This document shows, in pieces, positions 1-10,619 of a stretch of DNA of 64,000 nt. Origin of the DNA: Casuarina equisetifolia (taxonomy: Eukaryota > Streptophyta > Magnoliopsida > Fagales > Casuarinaceae). The notes below the pieces were generated by a model. The model did no database searches, was not told the DNA's origin, and was given only the letters and a program-made list of their open reading frames with translations. Both the position numbers and the translations under genes were made by a program. Position 1 is the stretch's first letter. Every line of letters begins with the position of its first letter. The DNA is taken from contig CM052358.1 of assembly GCA_028551475.1 (NCBI GenBank), positions 24,578,853 to 24,642,852 on the forward strand, read 5' to 3'.

Positions 1-829
1 ACACAACCAATTCCAGCAATGATGCCAAAAACTTGTTCAGTGATATTCTATATGCAAGTGTATATGTCAAACAAGTAATATAATGATAAGTATGAGTACG
101 TCTCACAAAGATTGATGTTTACCAAACTAACTAATTACTAATGGTGAACAATTTCTAAAATTTATCTAGTAACTCAAAGTGATAAAACATGGATTAATTA
201 ACTAAATTTAACCTAAACTTGATTAATGAGATATGCTAGAACATCCAATTTCACCTAATTACTAGATATAAATGTCGATCATCCATGCTTGCAAGATTAA
301 TTCTACTCATGTGATGGCAAAATTTCTAACTTATTCACTATCCTATGTCTAGGTATAGCGAACCTACTTAGCTTATTAATTCACTCTCAGTCTACATATT
401 AATTAAATAAACTAAGTGCATTAAGATATGTGAATATTCCAATTTGTATTTAAAACCACACAAATTATATGGTATATGTCTATTTATATTAATCTATAGT
501 TACATATTACAAGAAGCAACTGCATGCTATCTCTTGTTACTCTCTAACATGCAAATCAAGTTATCTAAGTGATAGCTAATCACTTAAAAGCATTAAACTC
601 TGTAACATGCAATTTCACATTCATAAAATATCTCACAAAACATAAATACTCATAACATTCATATATTATAATTAAGTTTCATCATAGTTCTAACAAATTG
701 AACTAAAACAACATATTTACATAACCTAAATCAATGCAAAAACATGAACAAAACATTCTAGAATTTAAAAACATTAAAGCTATTACCAAATATTTTCAAA
801 TCACAAAATAGGTTGCACAAATCTGCACA
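1..829. other. AT-rich intergenic DNA, transposon-like
   Basis: I see no gene here. The sequence is strongly AT-rich, with no open frame of coding character on either strand. Its texture, together with the GC-rich island that follows, resembles the non-coding part of an old transposon. No terminal repeats or target-site duplication could be found, so this is only an impression. Confidence 0.3.
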
Positions 830-1480
830 TCAGGGGGAGGAAGAGGTTGTCTAAAAAATAGGACAAAAAGGGGCTGAAACGCGCTTTCATGCGCCATCAA
901 CACACGCTGCCATTGTCGTCAAGCGCAGGTGCCACGCGCCGTCGTGAGTCACCCACGCGCTGCCGCCGTTCTGCACAGAAACTGCCAAAAACTGTCGAGA
1001 ATGACATCTGGAGTGCCGATCTGTACAAATCTTGTGCTCAATCTCCATCGAACGGCGTAGATCTGACAGAAAAGGCTCGGACGGCGTTCGCCGTTCTTCG
1101 CCAGAAAACCGCCGGAAATCACTTGCAACTGCCACAGAACGACCGGAAAACGCACTAGAGTTGCAGATCTGTTCTCCCCTCGCCAAAATCAACCTAGAAA
1201 CAGCCGGAAAATGGAGTTTATCGTCAGAAATCGGTGCCTTCGCCGGAAAGAACGGCACGGACGACTTTCGCCCGACCGCTGGTGTCTTCAAAGTCCCGCG
1301 CTGTCGCGCGTGGCCTCTGATTTTCCGGTGAGGTCCCGTCCATTTTTCTCCTCCTTTTGTTAATCGGCCTCCAAAACCCGATAGACCCGATGTTCTCACT
1401 TTTGGCCCACTTCTCTCTTTTCCTTTTTCGCACGATCCAAGGCCCGTTCCTCTATCCTTTACAGGCCCACACTTGATAAA
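830..1480. other. GC-rich island of unknown origin
   Basis: This stretch is much richer in G and C and in CpG than anything near it. It has overlapping open frames on both strands, the longest running on the minus strand from 1573 down to 887 (228 codons). That translation is low in complexity, basic and serine-rich, and I recognise no domain. Open frames on both strands are what high GC alone would give. It could be a transposon fragment such as an LTR or leader, or a decayed host exon. I do not call it a gene. Confidence 0.35.
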
Positions 1481-1580
1481 AGTCTCTCTTTTTAACTCTC
1501 CTTCTATTTTCTCATTTTCTTTTGATTTTGTGCTTCTTTTCTTCTTTTTTCTTCTATTTTGAGTTTGCTGCATAAAATAA

Positions 1581-1985
1581 CAAAATATACATAAATAAAA
1601 TTAACATACAAATATAATTTACTAAAAATTATATTAAACATTACCTAAAATATTATTAATAATTCTATAAAATATAGAGTTATCAGTCAATCATCTTATT
1701 TTTTAAAAATTCTTCATATTTGACAATAATGGGACCTCTAAAAAAAGTGTCCACGTTGCCCTTGTTATTTTTACTCATTCATTTTGACTCAATGCTACTA
1801 ACATCGAACTAATTTTATGGTGTGGAGAATGCAAGATTCACTTTTTTTTATTGTCATTATCATATTTATTGTTAATTTTTTATTGGAACTTAAAATATTT
1901 AATGCTTATGAGTAGCCCGATGTGGTTAATTTGAGTAAATATGTTGAATCAATGGACTAAAAGTGGGGAATGATTAATGATAGCA
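1581..1985. other. AT-rich spacer, no gene seen
   Basis: This is AT-rich spacer between the GC-rich island and the HUB2 relic. I see no coding signal, RNA gene or clear repeat boundary. Confidence 0.4.
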
Positions 1986-4340
1986 GAAAAATTAAAAAAG
2001 AAGTCCAATTTGAAATGAAGGAACTGAATTTGCAACAAATTTATAAATTCCAGAAAGAGAAAAGGCCTTGGCCTTAGTTTTGGATAAATATGCCTTTGCT
2101 TCCGCATCTTTACTTTTAATAGCTCAGAAAGCTCCAAAATATCCATGATACTTCATGGAAAGAAGTATCATTGAAACAACAAGTAGATCAATACTTATTT
2201 CTCCTTCAACCAATCAAGTTAAAATAAACCACCAGTGTGCACACAAATTCTACGTACTTACAAGAATTAAGTGGAAAGGAAAAAAAAATATCTGAGTAGC
2301 ATCCAGCTGGCCTTAAATTAGCTATTTTAGCTTCGGCGACAGAAAGCCTTTGTTGAAAAGCAACGACAACTTCATTGGCAGCCTTCACTTGTAACACCAG
2401 ACTAGGTTCATCTAAAGCATTTCTTAAAACTTCAGCTTCATAATTACTACTGTAAGTCTTGCCTAAATAGAGAAAAATATGCCTACAGAAGATCGGTACA
2501 TTAGACAACACCTTCATATTTGACTAAGCTTCAAGAGATTGGACTTCCTCACATAAGGAAAACGCTTCTTGTGCTATGTCTTTCCTCGTTTCAATTGAGC
2601 TTCCATCATTCTTATTTCTTCAGATAGTGCGGAGGCCACTACACAAACTCTGATTTGTTATCATTTCTCCCTGTAGCAACTAACACTTTCAAAAATAAAA
2701 AGCCCTTAGTAAACTAGCCCCTAAATATTAATCAAACATGTAATATGACTTGCATCCTGTGAAGCTTCAATAACACACTTTTGCCGCTGAAGCCCTGGCT
2801 CTTCAATCCTAGATTTAGCATTATCAACGGCATTCCTCACCTTTTTCTCCCTTCTCTTGACATGAGGCCGTTCAACCTGAAATGATAATTTTAAACAAGA
2901 CGTCACATATAACAAATATAAAACCATGTGCAACACATAAGACATGGCAGCTTAAACTGCAGGGAATTTGTCAATACGTTCTAGCTTTCCACCTCAGTAT
3001 TCCATTGTTGGAGTTGATCACTCAACAAACAATATGGCCACGAGGAGCATACGTATTTGTCATCATTCTGCTCATTCTGTGCATAACAAAGAAATTTGTG
3101 CAAATTACAAAAAAATAAAAATATAAAATATACATACATATTGTCTCTAAGACAAGATGAATCGACTATAAAAGATGAAGAACTGAAGTCAGAAACCTGA
3201 AGATATGTAATTGTTTTAACAAGATTAATTTCTCTTCCTACGCATATTGAAATTCAAAAAGCCGATCTTCTACCAATAGCTACTGATTTGTATTACAGTA
3301 TTACATGCCTGATTAGAGAGAAAGGAGAGAGAGAATGCAAAAGCAACTCATTTACATAGCAACACCTTTGCTTCCTCAATGAAGTCCTTAAACTCCAACA
3401 AACCTTTCGTCCAGTCTGCAGGCTTTTTAGGTGACAAGTTTCCACTGCTTGGAGCATGAGTCGTAGTATGCAACCCCTAAAAATATGTTATAATCACAGA
3501 ATCACCATAAATTTCATGGAAAGAGAAAAAAGAGTTGCAACTGTAAGAATTAGCAGAAGAAAATGTTCAAACCAATCACAAGAAGCAAAAGTAAACTACG
3601 ATGAATTAACAATTGGACCTCACATCAAGACATCTTCTAACCTTCTAAAGATAGCTTTCCATGCAAAGCCAAGGAAATGTTTTCTGTTTTAGCCCTTAAG
3701 TCATCAATGATATCTTCCAGAAGTGTTCAATAACTTAATAGTAGATGAATGACAAAGAGCAAGGGCTTCTTCAACATGTTTAACGATCTCATCATTAGCA
3801 TTGGGTTCAATAGAATTTCTTTGTAACAGTCTACAAAGAAATATTTCCTCCACAGAACATGAGGGCACTGAACCTGAAATACACATTAAGTCAATCAATT
3901 CTCACGTTCCAAGAAAGAACTTGAAGTCCAATTAATTCATGAGATGAAAGAATAGCTTTGTATACACATTGGAAACAAAAAAAAAAAAAGTTACCCAGAG
4001 AATGATAAACTTTGTCCACAAATTCCAAAGCACTTTGGCCTGCCCCTGCTCATACTCCAACCATAACTAGATCATCAGCTAATTAAACAACAAAAAAAGG
4101 AAACGGCTTATTAGAAACCACATACTTGAAAATAAAAATGAGTCCATAAAGATAAATGTATTAACCAAGACTAACCTGATTCCAGTGTTGGTTTACTACA
4201 ATTAACATATATACTAATTTTGCTTGTCTCTTAATTCTTTAATTCTTGCCTCAAGATCTTGAGCTCATGTTTTCTTATATCTATCTGCTGATGAAGTTTC
4301 TGATTCTGACATTGGAGCATGGCAGCATCAACTTGCAGAA
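1986..4340 (-). pseudogene. HUB2: HUB2/BRE1-like E3 ligase pseudogene (partial)
   Basis: This is a decayed minus-strand copy of a HISTONE MONOUBIQUITINATION 2 (BRE1-like) gene; the family ubiquitinates histone H2B through a long coiled-coil protein with a C-terminal RING. Matching blocks run in order from 4335 down to about 1990. They are the exon with a VDAAMLQCQNQ-like start (about 4335-4225), the EEIFLCRLL exon (3895-3705), the NLSP...EEAKVLL exon (about 3440-3360), an EKKVRNAVDNAKS block (about 2880-2750), a MEAQLKRGKD block (about 2640-2525), a VKAANEVVVAFQQRLS block (2517-2300) and a final LSELLK block (about 2150-2000). Introns also resemble those of the two plus-strand copies near 50 and 61 kb. 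Frameshifts and stops break it, and the RING end is absent. It retains more of the middle of the protein than the other copies. Confidence 0.8.
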
Positions 4341-4899
4341 AAAAAATAAATGCTATTTTTAGATTATAATAAATCTTGAATAAAAAAAAATTATCTTTTC
4401 AACCCTTAACTTAACTTTTGAATTGAACTTTTAAATTTTTAATAAAAAAAACCCACACTAACCTAAAACACAAGCGAAATTCACTCAATGTTTCTTGCTT
4501 GTGCTCAAGTAGCTTCCATTCTAAGCTTCTTGCAAAGCACAAGTCTTCTTAAGGGATAAACTTGTTGAAAATGAGGGATGAGGTGGCAAAAGCTGCATTA
4601 GGGAGCTAGTCTTGTCTTTCTAAAACTGTATTTAAACAGTACATACCTTCTTAAATAGTGGAGTCATATATTTTGAAGACTTTAAAAAATTGTCATGCCA
4701 ATAGAAGCAAAATGACAATCAGATGTCGCACGATTTGGCATGGAAGTATAGTAGAAATTAGTATAAGTTATTTCTTTATTGATCTGAAATCTAACCGGAC
4801 ACTTCACGAAAAGATTATTTTTAAGCGATGTGAATGAAAAAGACCAACCCCTCTTGTCTTAAAGCAGTCTTAGGCTTCGCAACATATACATCAAGAGCA
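4341..4899. other. Spacer with dirigent 3'-flank repeat
   Basis: No gene is seen. From about 4680 the sequence matches the DNA found just 3' of the dirigent genes at about 8085, 11400 and 15815, with a shared run reading gtcatgccaatagaagcaaa or close to it. The shared flank shows that the dirigent fragment to the right belongs to the same duplication series. Confidence 0.5.
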
Positions 4900-5157
4900 T
4901 CAATAGTGGAACACAAAGACATTATACTTAACGATGGCATCTCCCGACTTGAGGTCGAGGGTATGAGTCCTAGATTGAACATAGCCCCGAGCCCATCGAA
5001 AAATCCCACTGCCTCCGATCACCGGCATCTCCCTCACACCGCTGAACACTGCGTTCCGGCCTAGCACAGTGATTGTGCTTTCGTTGTACTTTCCTTCAGT
5101 GAACACTAAATTCATAACCAGCAGTAGAGAAAGTTGTTGTTGTGACGCCGGCTGCAT
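4900..5157 (-). pseudogene. Dirigent protein C-terminal fragment
   Basis: This 85-codon open frame matches about residues 110-193 of the intact dirigent gene at 15934-16515. It keeps the [12 protein letters not shown] motif, the REMPVIGGSGIFRWARGYV segment and the terminal FVFHY. DNA upstream of 5157 no longer resembles a dirigent, so the signal peptide and the first half of the beta-barrel are missing. It is a truncated gene copy at the left edge of the array. The open frame suggests recent truncation or chance survival. A short transcript cannot be excluded, but a working dirigent is unlikely. Confidence 0.85.
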
Positions 5158-5589
5158 AAAATGCTTTGTATTTATAATTTTTTTGTTTTGTTTTAAAAAA
5201 TTGAAATGTCAACTATGTTTAACCCCATATTCTTGAGAAAGGATTTTATGTTAAATTTTAAATATAATAAGAGTCCCTTTTTTTATTGAGCTAGCATTTG
5301 AATCAGATATAAATTTTGTAACAATACGCTACACTATTAAGAGAAATTTTATGGGAGGACTAATCCTCCATTTATTGAGTGTGTCAATGATTTATCAATT
5401 ATGATTGAGGAGGAAAAGAAAAGTGTTATTGGTAGAATATTTATTTAACTGTCACATCCATTAGACTAAGCAAATGAAAGTGACAATGATAAAAGGTACT
5501 AGGTGGGTATACAATTTATTAATTCCTCAAATAGAGTTCACAAAGAGAGAGTAAAATTGTGTATCATGAACCCTTCACCTTGAGATACA
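5158..5589. other. Module spacer 3' of peptide gene 1
   Basis: This AT-rich spacer has no gene. It matches the DNA 3' of peptide genes 2 and 3 (about 9930-10318 and 13880-14278), which places it inside the tandem module. Confidence 0.45.
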
Positions 5590-5802
5590 TCATCCACTAA
5601 AGCACAAACAATCATCGTTCTTAATGGAACAAGAAGCACTCAGAAATTTACTTTTAAGCTCTTTCTTGCATGCATTAATACATTTTTGTTGGGTACATGG
5701 ATTCAGCGTAATGACAAAGTGTGCCTCAACTGTGTTGGGCGTTGTTGCCATGAACATCAAGGCCGCAAGAAGAAGCACCACAGTCCAGCGCATGGCTGCC
5801 AT
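5590..5802 (-). CDS. Secreted six-cysteine (defensin-like) peptide 1
   Basis: This gene encodes a 70-residue precursor starting MAAMRW. A hydrophobic signal peptide of about 27 residues ends near TVEA, leaving a mature peptide of about 43 residues for the apoplast. Its six cysteines, at residues 36, 41, 45, 58, 65 and 67, are spaced C-x4-C-x3-C-x12-C-x6-C-x-C. The CxxxC and CxC pair is typical of cysteine-stabilised alpha-beta (defensin-like) folds, so defence or signalling roles are plausible but not shown. An upstream in-frame ATG exists at 5877, but homology to copies 2 and 3 and a TATA box at 5880-5888 favour the start given. No intron is evident, although many plant defensin-like genes have one after the signal peptide. 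It is the most diverged of the three copies. Confidence 0.75.
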   Translation of the reverse strand: MAAMRWTVVLLLAALMFMATTPNTVEAHFVITLNPCTQQKCINACKKELKSKFLSASCSIKNDDCLCFSG

Positions 5803-5879
5803 TAAATGTTTGAAACAATAGGGAAAAAAAATCTTTGTAATAGAAACTTGAATTACTTTCATATGCTCTCTTTGCATGG

Positions 5880-5888
5880 TATATATAG
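5880..5888 (-). promoter_or_regulatory. TATA box of peptide gene 1
   Basis: CTATATATA on the minus strand lies about 80 bp upstream of the ATG. Peptide genes 2 and 3 have the same element at almost the same distance, within a conserved promoter block. Confidence 0.6.
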
Positions 5889-6599
5889 TGCTGAAAATTA
5901 AAGGCTAAATATAATAAAAATAGAAGAAGAGAACAATGGAGATATCAATGTGTCCTATTCAAGGGAAAGATGAGCAAACATTGTAGTGACTACCATACAC
6001 AAGAAAAGGTATTCAGTTAGTTCAGTATATTTGCTAATTCAATACATATGGTTGGTACCCAATATGTTCTTTTTAAGCGTTTCTGTTGTAATTTGTTTCT
6101 TTACCGAGATCGAACTAAGGATTGTTTGATAGGGACCCCGTTTGGGTTGACCGTGTAAATTTTCCTTTCTTTATGTTTTCTTGTTCCTTCTCATTGGAGA
6201 TTTATCAAATATGTGAGTTATATAGAATGGATACCTTGATCCTTATATTAAATATATAACTATATATAAAAACCATGAGCAGCAACTAAATTACAAATGC
6301 TTAATAAACAAGCTCACAACTTAACTCAACAATCTCGGTCGTGCAGGAGTTAAACAGCTCTTGAATGTATGATTAACACTTATTTAGAAAAATATATATA
6401 TATAACAAAACTCATTATCGTCTCTCTGACTCCTTGGATAGTCTCTTCACCTCTTTGTACTTTCTCATGTAGGACTTTTATTTTTTTAGCTTTCCTTGTT
6501 GCAACTTGATGTAGAATGACTGAAAATGGCCAAACATACTGGAAACTTGTAACTTCAAGGAAGAGCATATTGAGCAAAGCTAACCACTAATGGCCGAGA
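5889..6599. other. Spacer shared with peptide gene 3 upstream region
   Basis: No gene is seen. About 6165-6355 closely matches about 14835-14990 upstream of peptide gene 3, while the same block is missing upstream of peptide gene 2. This is evidence that the modules share ancestry and have since gained or lost pieces. Confidence 0.45.
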
Positions 6600-6837
6600 T
6601 TCAAGAGTGTCAGTGACCCCACAAACAGATAGCGGCATTGTTCTGTCTCACTGTCAGAGGTATGAGTTCTCGCTTAAACATAGCACCTAGCAAACTGGAG
6701 AAGCTGACTGAGTCCGATCGCCGGCATTCCTTCCTCCCTAGCATAGTGACAGTGCTGCCGTTGTATTTTCCTTCAATGGATGCAAGATTCATGACCATTG
6801 ATAGTTCAATTTCCTGTTATGAGGCGGGAGCCTGAAA
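6600..6837 (-). pseudogene. Dirigent relic between peptide gene 1 and dirigent pseudogene
   Basis: The minus strand encodes ASQQEIELSMVMNLASIEGK followed by YNGSTVTMLGRK, which is the middle of a dirigent domain. It then jumps directly to a degenerate C-terminal stretch, so the REMPV region is deleted and the frame ends without the usual terminal tyrosine. Its presence between the peptide gene and the larger dirigent pseudogene means this part of the array once held an extra module. Confidence 0.75.
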
Positions 6838-8224
6838 ATCTTATATTCTCCCTGGAGATTTTGGCCCGAGGATTACAAGGTCATCAATTACTAAAAGGTG
6901 CACTTCCTCTTTTAATATGAGTTTGTAAATTTTTTAATAAAAAATACAGCAATTAACACGAGTTGATAGGCTGCTAGCATGTAGGGAAAGTTGCTCAGCA
7001 TCCAGGGGAGGGGGGTTGGGTTGTTTGAGAGTTTGTGAGTTATCTATTGATAAGATTGAACAATTTTATTTTTAAAAATACAAAAAGAATAATTTTTTTG
7101 CATAAAAATAAGTTATTAGGATAAGATTAAAGGTTACACGCCTTTTTTAAAATAATCATTCACCTTGAGGCGAGGAAGTACTTTTTTACGAAAATTTTAA
7201 AATAATCCTCTACGTCAATTATAAGTTGACAAACAAATTAGAGAAAAGGAAATTTCGCCTAATAACTTTTACCATCCGAAGATTACATACATAAAACAAT
7301 AATTGCATTTTGCTATCCTATATTGTAAGTTAAATTTTCTTGTCGCTTTAGACAATTACCCTCCATCCACCTTGAACAGGGATGACCCTCTCTTTTCACT
7401 TACAGCCCATCTGAGATTATGAGTTGGGTTCAGGTTCAGAGTTGCAATTCCAACTTTACAATGAGTCATGCGTAAGCGCTAGCGCAAGTGTTAATAATAT
7501 GCACAAGGTTAGAAAGCACGGTGCCAGGGCCATACATGGTGCTTATGAAACTCCATCGAACTTTTTTTATTATTATTATTAGATAAAGGAGATTTAGGGG
7601 TAATAGGATATGAAACCAAGACCTAACTCCTATGGGGTTAGTAGCCAACCAAGGGGCTATATTATGTTCTACATGGAAAAGAGAAGAATTTATAAAATAA
7701 TTAATAAAAAGATAGGTTTTTTCATTAATTCTTAGGAATTTAAATTATATATGGGTTATTTCCTATAAAATTTAATATAATATCAAAATTTAGGTTTTCT
7801 CTTAATAGTCCTATAGATATGGGTAAGCCTAAAATTCTAGTAAAAAGTACTACTGAAAAATGATTTAAGTTAAATCATTGTGATGAGGGAGTGCATTAAA
7901 TTAATGATATATAGTTGTCCCATATTGTTAAGAAGCTTCACATGGAAAACATAAAAACTTAAAAATTAATTTCTAAAGATATGAATTCCTCCACTTAATT
8001 CCTTAGAGTTTTAAGTTAAATATGAACTAATCTCTATAAACTTTAATAGTTACCATCCCATGGATGATTCCAGCAATGATATGGAGACGTCAGAAGACTA
8101 TCGTGCTAATAGAAACAAAATGGCAACATGATGTTAGATGATTTAATGGGGAAGTATGGTAGAAATTAATAAAAGCTGTTTTTTCATTGATCTGAAATCT
8201 GAACAAAGACCTGACATCCTATAA
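6838..8224. other. Module spacer, no gene
   Basis: This 1.4 kb is AT-rich without coding signal. About 6960-7010 resembles DNA upstream of the dirigent genes, and about 7085-7205 resembles DNA between peptide and dirigent genes (about 11130-11200 and 15530-15600). About 8080-8220 is the dirigent 3' flank. The order suggests an internal rearrangement of modules. Confidence 0.4.
7560..7665 (-). repeat. Possible tRNA-derived SINE relic
   Basis: On the minus strand a tRNA-like head (TTGGCTACTAACCCC, then GGTTTCATATCC, compare box A and box B) is followed by a short TAA-repeat and A-rich tail. This is the usual layout of a plant SINE. The boxes are imperfect and no target-site duplication was established. 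Confidence 0.3.
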
Positions 8225-9109
8225 ATCAAGAGCATCATAGTACACTAAGACATTATACTCAAAGATGGCATCCGCTTTAGGATATCGAACGTATGAGTCC
8301 CACCTTCGATCACCGACATCTCCCTCGTAGTGTTGAACACGGCGTTCCGTCCGAGAACAGCGATTGTGCTCCTGTTGCTCTTAAGCTTATAACCATTAGT
8401 AGACCTAACTGTAGTTATGACCCTGCATGGGGTGCATTGGATGGCCTGAACCAGTGAGGAAGGAAGACCAACAATCTGAGTTCTCTTCTTCAGCGGTGGG
8501 AAGTTTTGGATGCGTCATCTGGAGCAGCGCAGGGTAGTAAAGGGGTGTGGGGGAGTGTCCTGTTAACCTTCCCGCTTATAGCATGCTTGTAAGCTGCCCT
8601 TAGTAGTTGTCGAAAAGGCATGAGTTTTCGGGGTTCCTTCGTATCTATTAGAACAACCTGCATTGTAAGATCTTTATGTTTACAGCTTTCTACCATCCTT
8701 GTGTTTTGCATACTCTTATGGTCGGTTACGATAGGCGGAAGGCAGACATACTCTTCCCTCTTCCTGGGAGATCAACTAGTCCAGAGGCCAAACAACTGCT
8801 GCCTACATCATCTTCCTACCAACTTTATTTACTGGTTTAAAGGGTCATCCACTGTATGTATTTTACCAAACCTCACGATGTGTTGAAAGGTGGTGACAAG
8901 ACCACCACCGTCGTGGGATTATGGCCGCTGACGATGTCTTGGAAGTATAAGCGGAAGTGGCTGAACTTTTCTTTCTTGAGGCCTAGATGCTTCTGGTCTA
9001 GGCTTTTCTGAAACCTTTCATACTCTCCGGTGACCAAAGTTGTAGAGAAGGAAGAGATGAAGAAGAAAAAAATGAGTTGAGAAGCACAGATGGGGCGAAT
9101 TCCAGCCAT
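8225..9109 (-). pseudogene. Dirigent pseudogene with stop and insertion
   Basis: The minus strand starts with an intact dirigent N-terminus of 78 codons (8873-9109), with signal peptide, KHLGLKKEKFSHFRLYFQDI and PPFNTS. A TGA then replaces the TGG for the conserved tryptophan (residue 79 of the intact copy). Homology resumes briefly around the DDPLT region (about 8810-8870), is interrupted by about 370 bp of unrelated DNA (about 8440-8810), and ends with a shortened C-terminal piece (about 8230-8430) lacking the FRWA-GYV segment. The TATA box of the intact sisters (cttatata on the plus strand) is cttctaca here at 9231-9238, and their ACGTG element is also lost. The gene is dead in both promoter and coding sequence. 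Confidence 0.88.
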
Positions 9110-10318
9110 TGGAACTATGTCCCACTACTCACTTAAGTGTTTGTAAAGTGACTTTCACTTGGTGGAAAACGGCAAACCTCAGCATCGTTGCGCTTACCAA
9201 TTCCAATGTGCCATGTTTTTACTTGATGGACTTCTACAGAAAAAAGTTTAAAAATTTTGGTAAACCTTTTGCGTAATAACGAAGAATATCTTTATTTTTA
9301 ATTACCTGCGTTTGGTTTAAAGAAAAACAGACTTCTCTTTTTCCTTTTTTTTTTTCGCAAGAAGATCAATGCCATTGTCTTTTGTTGACCATTCAACAGC
9401 CTTCATCCCAAGATTTTTTTATATAGGTTATAGATTATACAAACAAGCCCAAAGCATATCTAAAGAACCTTCAAGTATTCTAGTTTTTTCTTTTTCTTTT
9501 TTTCTTTTTTCTTTTTTTTTTAAAGAATTAAGTATAATTCTATTGTATATGGTTTGAATAAAATTGAACACATTTTCAAAATAAATTTATTGAAACACCA
9601 ATCTTATTGGTAAAAATCAAAAGGATAGTATGTAGGAAAACATTTTTATTTAAAAATATTATACCATCCCACAAGCAAATGTCTTGTTATATCATAGTTG
9701 AAAGATTTCATACTTTATTTTCTCTTAAATGAGCTTGAATGATGGGATATGACCTTATTCCCTTTTATTATCTCATTCTTAAACAAATAAACTCAAGTAT
9801 TCTTAAAAAAAGATTAAGTATAATTGACTCTTGGAACAACCTTGTAATGGAAGGTCGAGAGTCAAAAAGATAGTTCTAGAATTTCAACCATAATGTTGCC
9901 AAAGATCATCTAATCTAATGCTTTGAATTTGTAAGTTTTTTCTTATGTTTAAGGCAAAAATTGAAAGGTCAACCATTTTTAGCCTCATATTGTTAAAAAA
10001 GCGTTTTATGTTAAAGTTTAAATGTAACAAGAGTCTTTTTTTCTTCCTAGAATTAGCATTGATTCATTAAGTGTGACAACAATTTATTTGTTGTTATTGA
10101 GGAGGAAAAGAACAATGTAGTTTTTTTATGTTCGGAAGTAATTGATAGAATATTTGTTTAGCTGTCACATCCATTAGACTTAGCAAAAAATAAGATATGA
10201 AGCAAATGAAAGCAACAAAGATAAGCACTAGGTAAACATATAATTTATTAATTCCTCAAGTAAAGGCTCGCAAAGAGAGAGTAAAATTGGCATATTATGA
10301 ATCCTTCTCTAACATACT
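9110..10318. other. Module spacer, no gene
   Basis: This holds the promoter relic of the dirigent pseudogene, then AT-rich DNA. About 9535-9720 matches about 13530-13705 closely, and 9930-10318 matches 13880-14278, which marks the left part of the 4 kb tandem unit. No coding signal is seen. Confidence 0.5.
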
Positions 10319-10531
10319 TCATCCACCGAAGCACAGACAGCCCTTGTTTTTATTGTAACAAGAAGCACTCTGAAATTTACTCTTAAGGATTTTCTGGCAT
10401 GCATCAATACATTTTTGTCGGATACATGGATTCATGATAACAGCAAAGACTGCCTCTGCTATCTTAGGCGCAGCCACCATGAACATCAATCCCACAAGGA
10501 GTAGCACCACAGCCCAGCGCATGCCTGCCAT
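10319..10531 (-). CDS. Secreted six-cysteine (defensin-like) peptide 2
   Basis: This is a 70-residue precursor with a 27-residue signal peptide ending KIAEA and a 43-residue mature part. The six-cysteine spacing is identical to that of peptide 1. It differs from peptide 3 at only four positions (A7T, N34D, R38Q, Q46K as 2 to 3), so these two are a recent duplicate pair. The start MAGMRW is preferred to the ATG eight codons upstream because all three copies share it. It has one exon and its own TATA box at 10611-10619. The peptide should be secreted. The function is unknown; an antimicrobial or signalling role is inferred from the fold type and company only. Confidence 0.78.
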   Translation of the reverse strand: MAGMRWAVVLLLVGLMFMVAAPKIAEAVFAVIMNPCIRQKCIDACQKILKSKFQSASCYNKNKGCLCFGG

Positions 10532-10610
10532 TGAATGTCTAAAACAATAGAACAAAAGAAATTATTTTCAAGTGATACTGGAATCACTTTAATGTGCTCT
10601 GTCGGCACTG

Positions 10611-10619
10611 TATATATAG
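10611..10619 (-). promoter_or_regulatory. TATA box of peptide gene 2
   Basis: CTATATATA on the minus strand about 80 bp upstream of the ATG, in a block nearly identical to that of peptide gene 3. Confidence 0.65.

Noticed and set aside
887-1573. 228-codon minus-strand open frame
   Set aside because: It lies over a GC-rich island with open frames on the other strand too. The translation is low in complexity and has no recognisable domain, so it is probably a composition effect.
4480-4620. Possible HUB2 exon 1 upstream of the minus-strand relic
   Set aside because: The reverse complement shows no MEKAxSxKPERKRPHL-like sequence, so exon 1 seems to be missing there.
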